A stretch of DNA of 64,000 nt from Azospirillum doebereinerae (GTDB lineage: Bacteria > Pseudomonadota > Alphaproteobacteria > Azospirillales > Azospirillaceae): NCBI RefSeq assembly GCF_003989665.1, contig NZ_RZIJ01000019.1:1-64000 (forward strand), given 5' to 3'. The notes under the pieces are model-generated. The model saw only the letters and a list, made by a program, of their open reading frames with translations. It searched no databases and had not been told where the DNA came from. Position numbers and translations under genes: made by a program. Below are positions 44,158 through 52,541 of this stretch, piece after piece (the first letter of the stretch is position 1; the number at the start of each line of letters is the position of its first letter).

Positions 44158-45312
44158 ATGATTCTCCTCACCGGTGGCACTGGCTTTCTCGGCGGCGCCT
44201 TCTACCTCGACGCCGTCAGGAACGGGAACGGGGCCGACTACATGCTGCTGGTCCGCGGCGCCGACGAGGCCGCCTGCCGCGCCCGTCTCGCGACCAACCT
44301 GAACCGCCACAGCGACCGCGAGACGGCCGATGCCGCCGCCCGCCTGTGCCAGATCCTGCCGGGGGACCTTCAGTCGCTGGCGACCAGCACCGATCCGCGC
44401 CTGGACCAGGTGACGAAGATCGTCCACATCGCCGCCGACACCTCCTTCGACAGCCGCCAGTCGGTGTGGGAAATCAACGTCGACGGCACGCTGGCGCTGG
44501 CCGGCCGCGCGCGCAAGATGAAGCACCTCCAGCGCTTCCTGCACATCGGCACCGCCTTCTGCTGCGGCGAGGCCCCGCACATGCAGATGGTGAAGGAGGC
44601 TCCGGCCGCCAGCCACACCGCCCCGCACATCGCCGAATACACCCGCAGCAAGGCGGCGACGGAACACGCGCTGGCCGCCGCCTTCCAGGACCTGCCGATC
44701 GTCGTCGCCCGCCCGTCCATCGTGGTCGGCCATACCAAGCTCGGCGTGCGGCCCAGCGCCAGCATCTTCTGGTACTACCGCCTGATCGACCGGACCGGCC
44801 TGCTGCCCTGCACCCCGGACGGCTTCATCGACATCATCCCGGTGGATTGGGCCACGGCCCGCCTGCACGACCTGCTGAACAAGCCCGACCTGAAGCACAA
44901 GCTCTACCACGTCTCGGCCGGTGAAGGGGCGCGCACGACCTGGACCGAATTCGAGAAGGGCTTCGCCGCCCATGGGCACGAGGGCCAGCGCCCCTACACC
45001 CGCTTTGACCACAAGGGGCCGGAAGGCTGGAAGCCGTTCGACGCGGCCTTCCGCGCCGCCTTCCCGGAGCGCACCCTGCTGAACCGGACGATGGCCGTGG
45101 GCGCCCGCAAGTACCACCGCTTCATCGCGCAGGACATCGCCTTCGACAACAGCCGCCTGCTGGCCGAAGGCTTCGCGCCGCCCCCGCGCTTCATCGACTA
45201 CCTCGGCACCTGCCTGGCCAGCAGCGACGCGACCATCGGCGAGCAGTTCGTCGACGACGCCAGCAGCTTCGAGTTCGACGAGGCGCTGATGGCCGCGCCG
45301 GTCGCCGCCTGA
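44158..45312 (+). CDS. Thioester-reductase-like SDR (NAD_binding_4)
   Basis: 384 residues of an extended SDR: N-terminal NAD(P) motif TGGTGFLGG, HIAADTSFD, the active-site EYTRSKAATEHAL (Tyr/Lys), and VARPSIVVGHTK. This matches fatty acyl-CoA/thioester reductases, which reduce acyl thioesters to aldehydes or alcohols and release lipopeptides or polyketides from carrier proteins. No carrier protein or synthetase is seen here, so the substrate is unknown. ATG 44158 with GAGG six bases upstream is chosen over an earlier in-frame ATG at 44110. Confidence 0.8.
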   Translation: MILLTGGTGFLGGAFYLDAVRNGNGADYMLLVRGADEAACRARLATNLNRHSDRETADAAARLCQILPGDLQSLATSTDPRLDQVTKIVHIAADTSFDSRQSVWEINVDGTLALAGRARKMKHLQRFLHIGTAFCCGEAPHMQMVKEAPAASHTAPHIAEYTRSKAATEHALAAAFQDLPIVVARPSIVVGHTKLGVRPSASIFWYYRLIDRTGLLPCTPDGFIDIIPVDWATARLHDLLNKPDLKHKLYHVSAGEGARTTWTEFEKGFAAHGHEGQRPYTRFDHKGPEGWKPFDAAFRAAFPERTLLNRTMAVGARKYHRFIAQDIAFDNSRLLAEGFAPPPRFIDYLGTCLASSDATIGEQFVDDASSFEFDEALMAAPVAA

Positions 45313-45340
45313 CGCGACGTTTGTTGGAAAGACGGATGCC

Positions 45341-45754
45341 ATGCCCCTGCTGATCCCCACCCGTGTCGCGTCCAGCCCGATCGAGGGGCTGGGCCTGTTC
45401 GCCCAGGCGCCGGTCGCCGCCGGCACGCCGATGTGGGCGTTCGACGCCCGCATCGACCGCCTGCTGGAGCCCGACGCCGCGCTGCTGGTCGATTACCCGG
45501 AGCTTGCCCGGCTGATCGACGCGCATGGCTGCGTGATCGAGGGGCTGGGCATCCTGCTTCCCGGCGACAACGCCCGCTTCGTCAACCACGCGGACAGCCC
45601 GCTGATGGGCCGCGCCGACGCGGCGGACTGGCGGCGCTTCGTCGCCTTGCGCGACATCGCCGCCGGGGAGGAGATCACCTGCAATTACGAGGAGATCTGC
45701 GAGGATGTCCGCGAGGCCGGCGCCGCGCGCTACCTGAGCGGTGACGTGGGATGA
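45341..45754 (+). CDS. Small SET-domain protein
   Basis: 137 residues, almost exactly one SET domain: SPIEGLGLFAQAPVAAGTPMW at the start, NARFVNHADSP (the NHS-type catalytic motif) and GEEITCNYEE near the end. SET proteins usually transfer methyl groups to protein lysines. Stand-alone bacterial versions are known but sparse, and a place between a thioester reductase and an acyltransferase-like gene in a transport operon is unusual. The stop overlaps the next start. Confidence 0.82.
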   Translation: MPLLIPTRVASSPIEGLGLFAQAPVAAGTPMWAFDARIDRLLEPDAALLVDYPELARLIDAHGCVIEGLGILLPGDNARFVNHADSPLMGRADAADWRRFVALRDIAAGEEITCNYEEICEDVREAGAARYLSGDVG

Positions 45755-46485
45755 ACCCCTGGCCGCTGCGCACGAGCATCGTTTCCGGTTCCGAGTTGTC
45801 CGCCGAACGGCGGGCGGCGATGTTCGTCCTGCTCAGCGTCTGGTTCGAGGGCTACGGCGAGGCCTATTTCAACGAGGAACTGGCCGAGGTCGACCACTGC
45901 CTTCTCCAGGAGGATGCGGAGACCGGCGAACTGGTCGGCTTCGCCACCGTGTACCGGCGGGAGACGGAGATCGACGGCCGGGCGGTCGGAGTCCTGCTGA
46001 CCGCGCATTGCATCCTCCACCGCCGTTACTGGGGGTCGAACGGGCTGGTGCGCGCGATGCTGAGCTTCATGCTGGATCGCGTCCGGGCCGATTCGTCCGA
46101 CCGTGTCTGGTACTGGATGTACAGCGCCGTCGGCTACCGCTCCTACCGTTACATGCCGGTGCTGTTCCGCCGCCACGTTCCCGACCCCGACACGGCGCTC
46201 GATCCGCTCGACCGGGCCGTGCGCGACTGGGTGGGACGGGAGACCTTCGAGCAGTACTACGACCCGGAAGGCGGGTTCGTGGACTGGAACTGGCAAGGCT
46301 ACGGGATGACGGAGGAGGCCCGCGCGATCAGCGAGGCCAAGCTCGACAGCCCGGCGGTCGCCCAGTTCCGCCGTGTCAACCCGCGCTGGGCCGAGAGCGT
46401 CGAAATCCTTTGCCAGGCGCGGCTCGACGACGGCAACCTGACCGATATGGCGCGGCGCTGGTTCCCGCGCGCCAAGAAATCCTAA
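45751..46485 (+). CDS. GNAT-like acyltransferase candidate
   Basis: 244 residues. A GNAT-type core is suggested by ELVGFATVYRRETEIDGRAV, then LLTAHCILHRRYWGSNGLVRAMLSFMLD and WYWMYSAVGYRSYRY. The C-terminal third has no recognised domain. It overlaps the SET gene by four bases. Possibly an N-acyltransferase that modifies the small molecule handled by this operon. The fold call is by eye only. Confidence 0.55.
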   Translation: MNPWPLRTSIVSGSELSAERRAAMFVLLSVWFEGYGEAYFNEELAEVDHCLLQEDAETGELVGFATVYRRETEIDGRAVGVLLTAHCILHRRYWGSNGLVRAMLSFMLDRVRADSSDRVWYWMYSAVGYRSYRYMPVLFRRHVPDPDTALDPLDRAVRDWVGRETFEQYYDPEGGFVDWNWQGYGMTEEARAISEAKLDSPAVAQFRRVNPRWAESVEILCQARLDDGNLTDMARRWFPRAKKS

Positions 46486-46520
46486 CCCTTTCCTCTCCGA
46501 CCGATGGAATGATCCGACCG

Positions 46521-47699
46521 ATGCGTTTTGCCGTTTCCGCCCGCACCGCCGCCACCGCCACCGCCGTCGTCGCCCTGGGCGCGGCTCTTGCGTCTCCGGC
46601 GCTGGCCCAGTCCAGCTTCGACATCACCGTCGGCGGCGATGGCTATTTCCAGGGCGCCTTCGTCGACCAGCGCCAGGACAGCGGCCTGCGTTCGACCGAA
46701 TTCGCCAACCGCCTGCGCCTGACCATCTCGCCGAACGCCAAGGCCGACAACGGGCTGGAATACGGCGGGCGCCTGCGCCTGCTGGCCGGCAACGGCGACC
46801 CCGCGGTGTCGAGCCGGACGGTGGAGAACGACCGCGCCTTCCTCTACGCCACCGGCGGCTTCGGCACGGTGCAGGCCGGCGTGCTCAACGGTCTGTCCGA
46901 CGAGTACGGGATGATCGGCCCCAACGTCGAGGGCGTGGCCGGCAGCGCCGACAGCAACGGGTTGCTGTTCCTGAACGGCTCCACCACCTATGGCGCGCTG
47001 CCGCTGACCGCGACCAGCGTGCGCACGCTGATCAGCTACGACGCCGGCACCAAGATCGTCTATCTCAGCCCGTCCTTCGGCGGCGTCCAGGCGGCCTTCT
47101 CCTACACCCCGCGCTCGGGCGACTCCAACACCTCGGTCAACCGCCGCAAGACCGACGCGCTGGGCGGCGGCCTGTCGTTCCACGACGTGATCGAGGGGGG
47201 CGCCGTCTACCAGGGCGTCTTCGACGCGGTGACGGTGGAGGCCAGCGCCTTCTACCAGACCGGCAAGACGGTCCGGCAGACCGACGGCGTGTCCGACCAG
47301 CGCTTCGAGAACCTGAACTCGTTCCATGTCGGGGCGAACGTGGCCTATGAGGGCTTCAAGGTCGGTGCCAGCTACGCCTACAGCGGCGACAGCGCCTATG
47401 CCAAGGACGCCCCGTCCAAGCGGGACCAGGAGGTCCTGATCGTCGGCGGGCAATACGCCAGCGGCCCGCTGCTCTTCGCCGCCAACTACGTGCGGGCGCG
47501 CGGCAACGATTCGGCGACCCTGTCGACCCCCGCCAAGGCCGACATCTGGCAGGGCGGTATCACTTGGACCGTGGCGCCTGGCCTGACCACCGGGCTGGAA
47601 TACGACTACGTCCGCTCCAGCCTGTCCTCGACCACCGGCGGCGCCGACCTGAACGACCGCGCCGACATCGTGATGCTGGACACCCGCTTCGCCTTCTAA
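46521..47699 (+). CDS. Outer-membrane porin (Porin_4-type)
   Basis: 392 residues with a signal peptide (ALGAALASPALAQ) and a beta-barrel sequence of alternating strands (FDITVGGDGYFQGAF, YGGRLRLLA, FGTVQAGVLNG). It ends in the terminal Phe (DTRFAF) needed for barrel assembly. Resembles general porins of Rhodospirillales. An in-frame ATG at 46509 is an alternative start. Followed by a strong terminator. It ends the plus-strand block, and whether it is co-transcribed with the upstream genes is unclear (35-bp gap). Confidence 0.9.
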   Translation: MRFAVSARTAATATAVVALGAALASPALAQSSFDITVGGDGYFQGAFVDQRQDSGLRSTEFANRLRLTISPNAKADNGLEYGGRLRLLAGNGDPAVSSRTVENDRAFLYATGGFGTVQAGVLNGLSDEYGMIGPNVEGVAGSADSNGLLFLNGSTTYGALPLTATSVRTLISYDAGTKIVYLSPSFGGVQAAFSYTPRSGDSNTSVNRRKTDALGGGLSFHDVIEGGAVYQGVFDAVTVEASAFYQTGKTVRQTDGVSDQRFENLNSFHVGANVAYEGFKVGASYAYSGDSAYAKDAPSKRDQEVLIVGGQYASGPLLFAANYVRARGNDSATLSTPAKADIWQGGITWTVAPGLTTGLEYDYVRSSLSSTTGGADLNDRADIVMLDTRFAF

Positions 47700-47720
47700 G
47701 GGACGAGGGAACGCCAAGAC

Positions 47721-47760
47721 AAAAAGGAAAAGGCGCCGGAGACGGCGCCTTTTCCTTTTT
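47721..47760. terminator. Bidirectional intrinsic terminator
   Basis: A perfect 18-bp inverted repeat (AAAAAGGAAAAGGCGCCG, loop GAGA, then its complement ending TTTTCCTTTTT) lies between the converging porin and SMP-30 genes. It can act in both directions. Confidence 0.95.
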
Positions 47761-47762
47761 GG

Positions 47763-48677
47763 TCACTGGGTCAGACGCGGTTCGGGAAGTCCCTGGACGC
47801 CGGGGTCGAACATCAGGACGCGCCCGCCATGGGGGTCCTCCGCCAAGTCGGCCGGTCCCCGGCTGAGCGAGGTGACCAGCATCGTCCGCAGGTCGTCCCC
47901 GCCGAAGGCGCACATGGTCGGCTTGCGCATCGGCACCTCGATGCGGCGGTCCAGCACGCCCTGCGGGGTGAAGCGCTTGATGCAGCCCTCGTCCAGGCAG
48001 CAGATCCAGTAACAGCCGTCGACGTCCACGGTGGCGCCGTCCGGCCGTCCGACCATCGCGCGCATGTCGACGAAGGGACGCCGGTCCCGCGCGGTGCCGG
48101 TGTCGGGATCGTAGTCCCAGCTCCAGACCATCCGCACGTCGCGGTGGGTGTCGGACGCGTAGAGGATGCGCCCGTCCGGGCTGAAGGCGGAGCCATTGGG
48201 GATGACGAACCCCGTCAGCCCCGTCTCCGTCAGCCCGTCGGCACGGGTGAAGCGGTACCACGCGCCGGACGTGTCGCCCTGCGTGATGTCCTTGACCATG
48301 CCGGACACCCAGAGCCGCCCCTGGCGGTCGCAGCGACCGTCGTTGAAGCGCATGCCGTCCTTCGGGAAGGGGGCGGCGGCGAGGCGCGCGACCGTCGCCT
48401 CCCCGCCCTCTTCCGGCAGGTCCACGTCGAAGACGCCGGTCTCGCAGCCGCAGACCGCACCGCCGTCCGGCCGCAGCACCAGGCTGCCGATCATCTCCGG
48501 CAGGGTCCAGCGGCGGTGACGGCCGCTGGAGGGATCCAGCCGGTGGACGCTGCGCCCCGGAATGTCGATCCAGGTCCAATCCCGGCGGTCGGCGTCCCAC
48601 ACGGGGTTCTCGCCGTTGCCGTTGCGCAGATCCGGAACGGCGACCGCGTCGAGCCCGATGACGGTGACCGTGGTCAC
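47763..48677 (-). CDS. SMP-30/gluconolactonase-family lactonase
   Basis: 304 residues of a six-bladed beta-propeller (GENPVWDADRRDWTWIDI, GGAVCGCETG, MRFNDGRCDRQGRLWVSGM, NGSAFSPDGRILYASDT, GATVDVDGCYW). Metal-binding Glu (GENPVW), Asn (IPNGSAFSP) and Asp (YASDTH) are present. It hydrolyses sugar lactones to acids. The GTG at 48675-48677 overlaps the tctA stop by four bases, so it is the last gene of the sugar-acid operon. Confidence 0.85.
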   Translation of the reverse strand: MTTVTVIGLDAVAVPDLRNGNGENPVWDADRRDWTWIDIPGRSVHRLDPSSGRHRRWTLPEMIGSLVLRPDGGAVCGCETGVFDVDLPEEGGEATVARLAAAPFPKDGMRFNDGRCDRQGRLWVSGMVKDITQGDTSGAWYRFTRADGLTETGLTGFVIPNGSAFSPDGRILYASDTHRDVRMVWSWDYDPDTGTARDRRPFVDMRAMVGRPDGATVDVDGCYWICCLDEGCIKRFTPQGVLDRRIEVPMRKPTMCAFGGDDLRTMLVTSLSRGPADLAEDPHGGRVLMFDPGVQGLPEPRLTQ

Positions 48678-50209
48678 TTCACGCCTCCGGTGCCGGCGCC
48701 GACCGTCCGGCCGTCCGGCGTCGGTCCGCCGCCGTCGCCCTTCAGGTGCTTGAGCAGCGGCAGCAGCAGCGTGATCGCGGCGACCAGCAGCAGGCCCAGC
48801 GTGATCGGGCGGGTGTAGAGGAAGTCGAGGCTTCCCCCCGACAGCGACAGGGCGCGGCGGAAGCTCGCCTCGGCCATCGGCCCCATGATCAGGGCCAGCA
48901 CGACCGGCGAGGCCGGGTAGTCCCAACGCTGCATGAAGAAGCCGACCACGCCGGTCGCCAGCATGATGCCGACGTCGAACATGCTGTTGTTGATGGCGTA
49001 GGCGCCGACGACGCAGAGCGTGAGGATCAGCGGCGTGAGGATCGAGCGCGGCATCTCCAGCACCTTGCCCATCAGGCGCAGCGAGGAGAGACCCAGCACC
49101 AGCAGCGCCGCGTAGCAGAACAGCATGCCGGCGAACAGCGTGAAGACCAGGCCGGCGTGGTCCTTGAACAGCAGCGGACCGGGTTGCAGACCCTGCATGG
49201 TGAGCGCGCCCAGCATGACCGCCGTCACCGCGTCGCCGGGGATGCCCAGCGTCATCATCGGCAGCAGGTCGCCGCCGGTGCAGGCGTTGGCGCCGGATTC
49301 GGCGGCGGCGACCCCCTTCAGTTCGCCCTTGCCGAAATTCTCCGGATTCTTGGAGAAGCGCTTGGCCTCGTTGTAGGCGACGAAGGAGGCGATGTCGGCG
49401 CCGGCGCCGGGAATGATGCCGACGATGATGCCCAGGCCCGACGAGCGCAGGATCGTGAAGATCAGGCCCTTGAAGACGTCCCAGGGCGGGATGATGCGGC
49501 CGATGTGGACCTTCACCTCGGCGCGGGAAGCGGGTTGGCCCAGCGACTTGAAGGCTTCCGACGCCGCGAACAGGCCGATCATCACCGGGATGAAGGGGAC
49601 GGCGAGCAGCTCGTTGAAGCCGCCGGTGAAGCGCGGGAAGCCGCCCATCGGGTCCATGCCGACGGTGGACAGCAGCAGGCCGAGGAAGCCGGCGATCAGC
49701 CCCTTGACCAGGGATTCGCCCGACACGCTGGTGATGATCGACAGGCCGAACACGGCCAGCGCGAAGGTCTCGGCGGCCGAGAACTCCAGCGCGATGCCGG
49801 CCAGCAGCGGGGCGAGGAAGATCAGCATGAAGACGCTGAAGGTGCCGCCGATGCAGGACGAGAGGGTGGCGGTGCCGAGCGCGATGCCGGCCTGCCCCTT
49901 CTGGCTCAGCGCGTAGCCGTCCATCGCCGTCGCGGCGGCGGCGGGCGTGCCCGGAATCTTGAGAAGGATGGCGGTGATCGAGCCGCCGTAGATGCCGCCG
50001 AAGAAGACGCCGGACAGCATCAGGATGGCGGGAGCCGGGTCCATCCCGAAGGTGAAGGGCAGCAGGATCGCCACGCCCATGGTGGCCGTCAGGCCGGGCA
50101 GCACGCCGATGATGATGCCCAGCGCCACGCCCATCAGGGCGAGCAGCAGGGTTACCGGATCCGCCGCCAGATTGGCGAACCCCTTGAGGAGCATGTCGAT
50201 TTCATACAT
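48674..50209 (-). CDS. tctA: Tripartite tricarboxylate transporter, large permease TctA
   Basis: 511 residues with about 12 membrane helices and the TctA hallmarks GVLPGLTATMGVAILLPFT, GGIYGGSITAILLKIPGTP (repeated pattern at GIIPGAGADIASFVAYNEAKR) and MTLGIPGDAVTAVMLGAL. It forms the channel part of a secondary uptake system driven by an ion gradient. AGGAG lies eight bases before the ATG. Follows tctB after 16 bases. Confidence 0.93.
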   Translation of the reverse strand: MYEIDMLLKGFANLAADPVTLLLALMGVALGIIIGVLPGLTATMGVAILLPFTFGMDPAPAILMLSGVFFGGIYGGSITAILLKIPGTPAAAATAMDGYALSQKGQAGIALGTATLSSCIGGTFSVFMLIFLAPLLAGIALEFSAAETFALAVFGLSIITSVSGESLVKGLIAGFLGLLLSTVGMDPMGGFPRFTGGFNELLAVPFIPVMIGLFAASEAFKSLGQPASRAEVKVHIGRIIPPWDVFKGLIFTILRSSGLGIIVGIIPGAGADIASFVAYNEAKRFSKNPENFGKGELKGVAAAESGANACTGGDLLPMMTLGIPGDAVTAVMLGALTMQGLQPGPLLFKDHAGLVFTLFAGMLFCYAALLVLGLSSLRLMGKVLEMPRSILTPLILTLCVVGAYAINNSMFDVGIMLATGVVGFFMQRWDYPASPVVLALIMGPMAEASFRRALSLSGGSLDFLYTRPITLGLLLVAAITLLLPLLKHLKGDGGGPTPDGRTVGAGTGGVK

Positions 50210-50225
50210 CTTCCGGACTCCTCGC

Positions 50226-50750
50226 CTACAGCTCGGCGGCTTCGAACAGGCTTCCGACGGGCAACGGGATCTGCAGGCCGTACAGGAAGATCAGGTAGAG
50301 GAAGGCGGTGATCCCGACGGCGAGCAGCGGGGTGCGCACCCAGCTTCGCTGTCCCATCAGCCGCATCATGCCGATCAGGAACACCACCGTCGTCGGAAGG
50401 TAGCCGATCAGCGAGATCAGGTAGATGTAGACGGCCGTCGCCACCACCCCGATGGCCACGGGGGCGAAGCGGAAGCCGGTTCCGGGCTGGGCCGGCTCTG
50501 CGGCGCGCTCCTGGTTCCGCCGCGTCGGCAGCAGGCGGCCGATCACCAGGATGGCGCTCAGCACGATCAGGATGCCCGCGTAGATCAGCGGGAAGCGGGC
50601 CGGCCCGACGTCGCTGTCCAGGCCGGTGGTCGGGAAGTCGCGCGACACGGCGATGGCCGCGACGGCGACCACGGCGACGATGATGCCGGCGGCGATGTCC
50701 GCGGAACGCGGCGCACCCGCCCCCGGGGCTCCCTCGGGAGAATGACTCAT
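50226..50750 (-). CDS. tctB: Tripartite tricarboxylate transporter, small permease TctB
   Basis: 174 residues with about four membrane helices (DIAAGIIVAVVAVAAIAVS, FPLIYAGILIVLSAILVIG, VAIGVVATAVYIYLISLIGY, LLAVGITAFLYLIFLYGLQIPLP). It has the TctB-typical GPARFP motif and the C-terminal VPLP-like end. Partner of TctA. AGGAGA precedes the ATG by six bases. Confidence 0.88.
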   Translation of the reverse strand: MSHSPEGAPGAGAPRSADIAAGIIVAVVAVAAIAVSRDFPTTGLDSDVGPARFPLIYAGILIVLSAILVIGRLLPTRRNQERAAEPAQPGTGFRFAPVAIGVVATAVYIYLISLIGYLPTTVVFLIGMMRLMGQRSWVRTPLLAVGITAFLYLIFLYGLQIPLPVGSLFEAAEL

Positions 50751-50823
50751 TCGACGTCTCCTCGGACGGGGCGCGGCGGTGATGCCGGCCGTGCCCCGCC
50801 GTCCTTCTTGCTTACTGGCTTGC

Positions 50824-51789
50824 TTACTTGGCCATGCCGAGCTTGGTCATCAGGTCCTTGAAGAAGGTGTTGTCCTTCTGCATGACCTTGCCGAACTCGG
50901 GACCGTCGGCGTAGGCCAGGGTCAGGTTCATCTTGGTCAGCGTCTCCTTGAAGGACGCCTCCTCGACGGTCGCCTTGGAGGCCGCGCGCAGCGTCTCGAC
51001 CACGGCCTGCGGGGTCTTCTTCGGAACGACGATGCCGCGCCAGGTGTAGACCGACAGGTCGACGCCCTTCTCCTTCACGGTGGGCACGTCCGGGAAGGCC
51101 GGCGAACGCTCGTCGGCCAGGACGGCCAGGATGCGCAGCTTGCCGGCGGCGACGTGGTTCACCACCTCGGCCGGGCTGACGCTGACGGCCTCGATGTGGT
51201 TGCCGAGCAAGGCGGTGACCGCCGGGTTGGCGCCGTCATAGGGGATGTGGTTGAAGGTCAGGCCGGTCTTGTCCTGAAGCGCGGCGGCGGCGAGGTGCCA
51301 GATGGCGCCGGTGCCCGAATTGCCGATGCGGACCTTGCCGGGGTTCGCCTTGGCGTTGGCGATGAAGTCCTCGTAGGTCTTGAAGGGCGAATCCGCGTTC
51401 ACCGTGATGGCGCTGGGCTCGGCGTTCAGGCGGGCGATCGGGGTGAAGTCGTCGGCGGTGAAGCGGGCGATCCCCATGTGCGGCAGCATGGTGATCTCGA
51501 CGGTGCCCATGCCGATCTTGTAGCCGTCGGCGCGCGCGGCCATGATCTCGGTCAGGCCGACCGCGCCGGCGCCGCCGGTCTTGTTGACCACGCCCATCGA
51601 CTGGGGCAGGTGCTTCTTGGCGGCGTCGGCGTAGGCGCGGGCGACCAGATCGGTGCCGCCGCCGGCCGCGTAGGGCACGGTCAGCTCGATCGGCTTGGTC
51701 GGGTATTCGGCGGCCGTGGCGGCGACCATCAGGCTGGCCGAGGCCAGGGCGCCGACGACGGCGCCGGTCAGAAAGCGATAACCCTTCAT
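50824..51789 (-). CDS. tctC: Tripartite tricarboxylate transporter substrate-binding protein (Bug family)
   Basis: 321 residues with a signal peptide (VVGALASASLMVAATAAE) and a Bug/TctC fold: YPTKPIELTVPYAAGGGTDLVAR, VVNKTGGAGAVGLTEIM, GNSGTGAIWHLAAAAL. It is a periplasmic receptor, here probably for a sugar acid such as galactonate, given the co-transcribed dgoK and dgoA genes. ATG 51787-51789 with GGGAGA upstream. Confidence 0.9.
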   Translation of the reverse strand: MKGYRFLTGAVVGALASASLMVAATAAEYPTKPIELTVPYAAGGGTDLVARAYADAAKKHLPQSMGVVNKTGGAGAVGLTEIMAARADGYKIGMGTVEITMLPHMGIARFTADDFTPIARLNAEPSAITVNADSPFKTYEDFIANAKANPGKVRIGNSGTGAIWHLAAAALQDKTGLTFNHIPYDGANPAVTALLGNHIEAVSVSPAEVVNHVAAGKLRILAVLADERSPAFPDVPTVKEKGVDLSVYTWRGIVVPKKTPQAVVETLRAASKATVEEASFKETLTKMNLTLAYADGPEFGKVMQKDNTFFKDLMTKLGMAK

Positions 51790-51887
51790 AAGCGTTCTCC
51801 CTGCAAACTTGCTTGGCGATGGTGGGTGTGGGGTGAGGAAAAGCGGGAACCCGTGGCGCTTGGCGCGCTCCTGTGCGGGCGGTGTGA

Positions 51888-52541
51888 TCATGAGCCGGGG
51901 TTCAGCGTCTTCCAGGACGCGACGAAGGCGGCGGCCCGTTCGGCGATCTCGGCGGTGGCCATGCCCGGCTTGTAGAGGGCCGATCCCAGGCCGAAGCCGG
52001 CGACGCCGACCTCCAGGAAGGGGGCCATGGTGTCCGGGGCGATGCCGCCCACCGGCAGCAGGCGGGTGCCGGCCGGCAGCACGGTGCGGATCGCCTTGAC
52101 GATGGTCGGGTTGATCTGCTCGGCCGGGAACAGCTTCAGCGCGTCGGCGCCGGCCGCCAGCGCGGCGAAGGCCTCGGTCGCCGTGGCGACGCCCGGCACG
52201 CAGGCCAGCCCCGCCGCCTTGGCGGCGCGGATCACGGCGGTGTCGGCGTGCGGCATCACCACCAGATCGGCGCCGATCTCCTTGAGGCGGGCGACCTGCG
52301 CCACCTCCAGCACGGTGCCGGCGCCGACCAGCGCGTCCCGCGGCAGCAGGCGGCGGATCGCGGCGATGCTGTCGAACGGATCGGGCGAGTTGAGCGGCAC
52401 CTCGATCAGCCGGAAGCCCCGGTCGTAGAGCGCCTGGGCGGCGTCCTCGCATTCGGCGGGCTTCAGCCCGCGCAGGATGGCGACCAGCGGCAGGGCGGCG
52501 AAGGCGGCGTCGAGGCGGGCCTTCAGGCTTTCATCAGACAT
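51888..52541 (-). CDS. dgoA: 2-dehydro-3-deoxy-6-phosphogalactonate aldolase
   Basis: 217 residues of a class I KDPG/KDPGal aldolase. The Schiff-base Lys is in ALKLFPAE, the catalytic Glu in LIEVPLNSPDP, and the phosphate loop at LLPVGGIAPD. The 'PLNSPDP' form after the Glu is typical of DgoA rather than Eda. It cleaves KDPGal to pyruvate and glyceraldehyde-3-phosphate. Its start overlaps the end of dgoK by eight bases. Confidence 0.88.
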   Translation of the reverse strand: MSDESLKARLDAAFAALPLVAILRGLKPAECEDAAQALYDRGFRLIEVPLNSPDPFDSIAAIRRLLPRDALVGAGTVLEVAQVARLKEIGADLVVMPHADTAVIRAAKAAGLACVPGVATATEAFAALAAGADALKLFPAEQINPTIVKAIRTVLPAGTRLLPVGGIAPDTMAPFLEVGVAGFGLGSALYKPGMATAEIAERAAAFVASWKTLNPGS

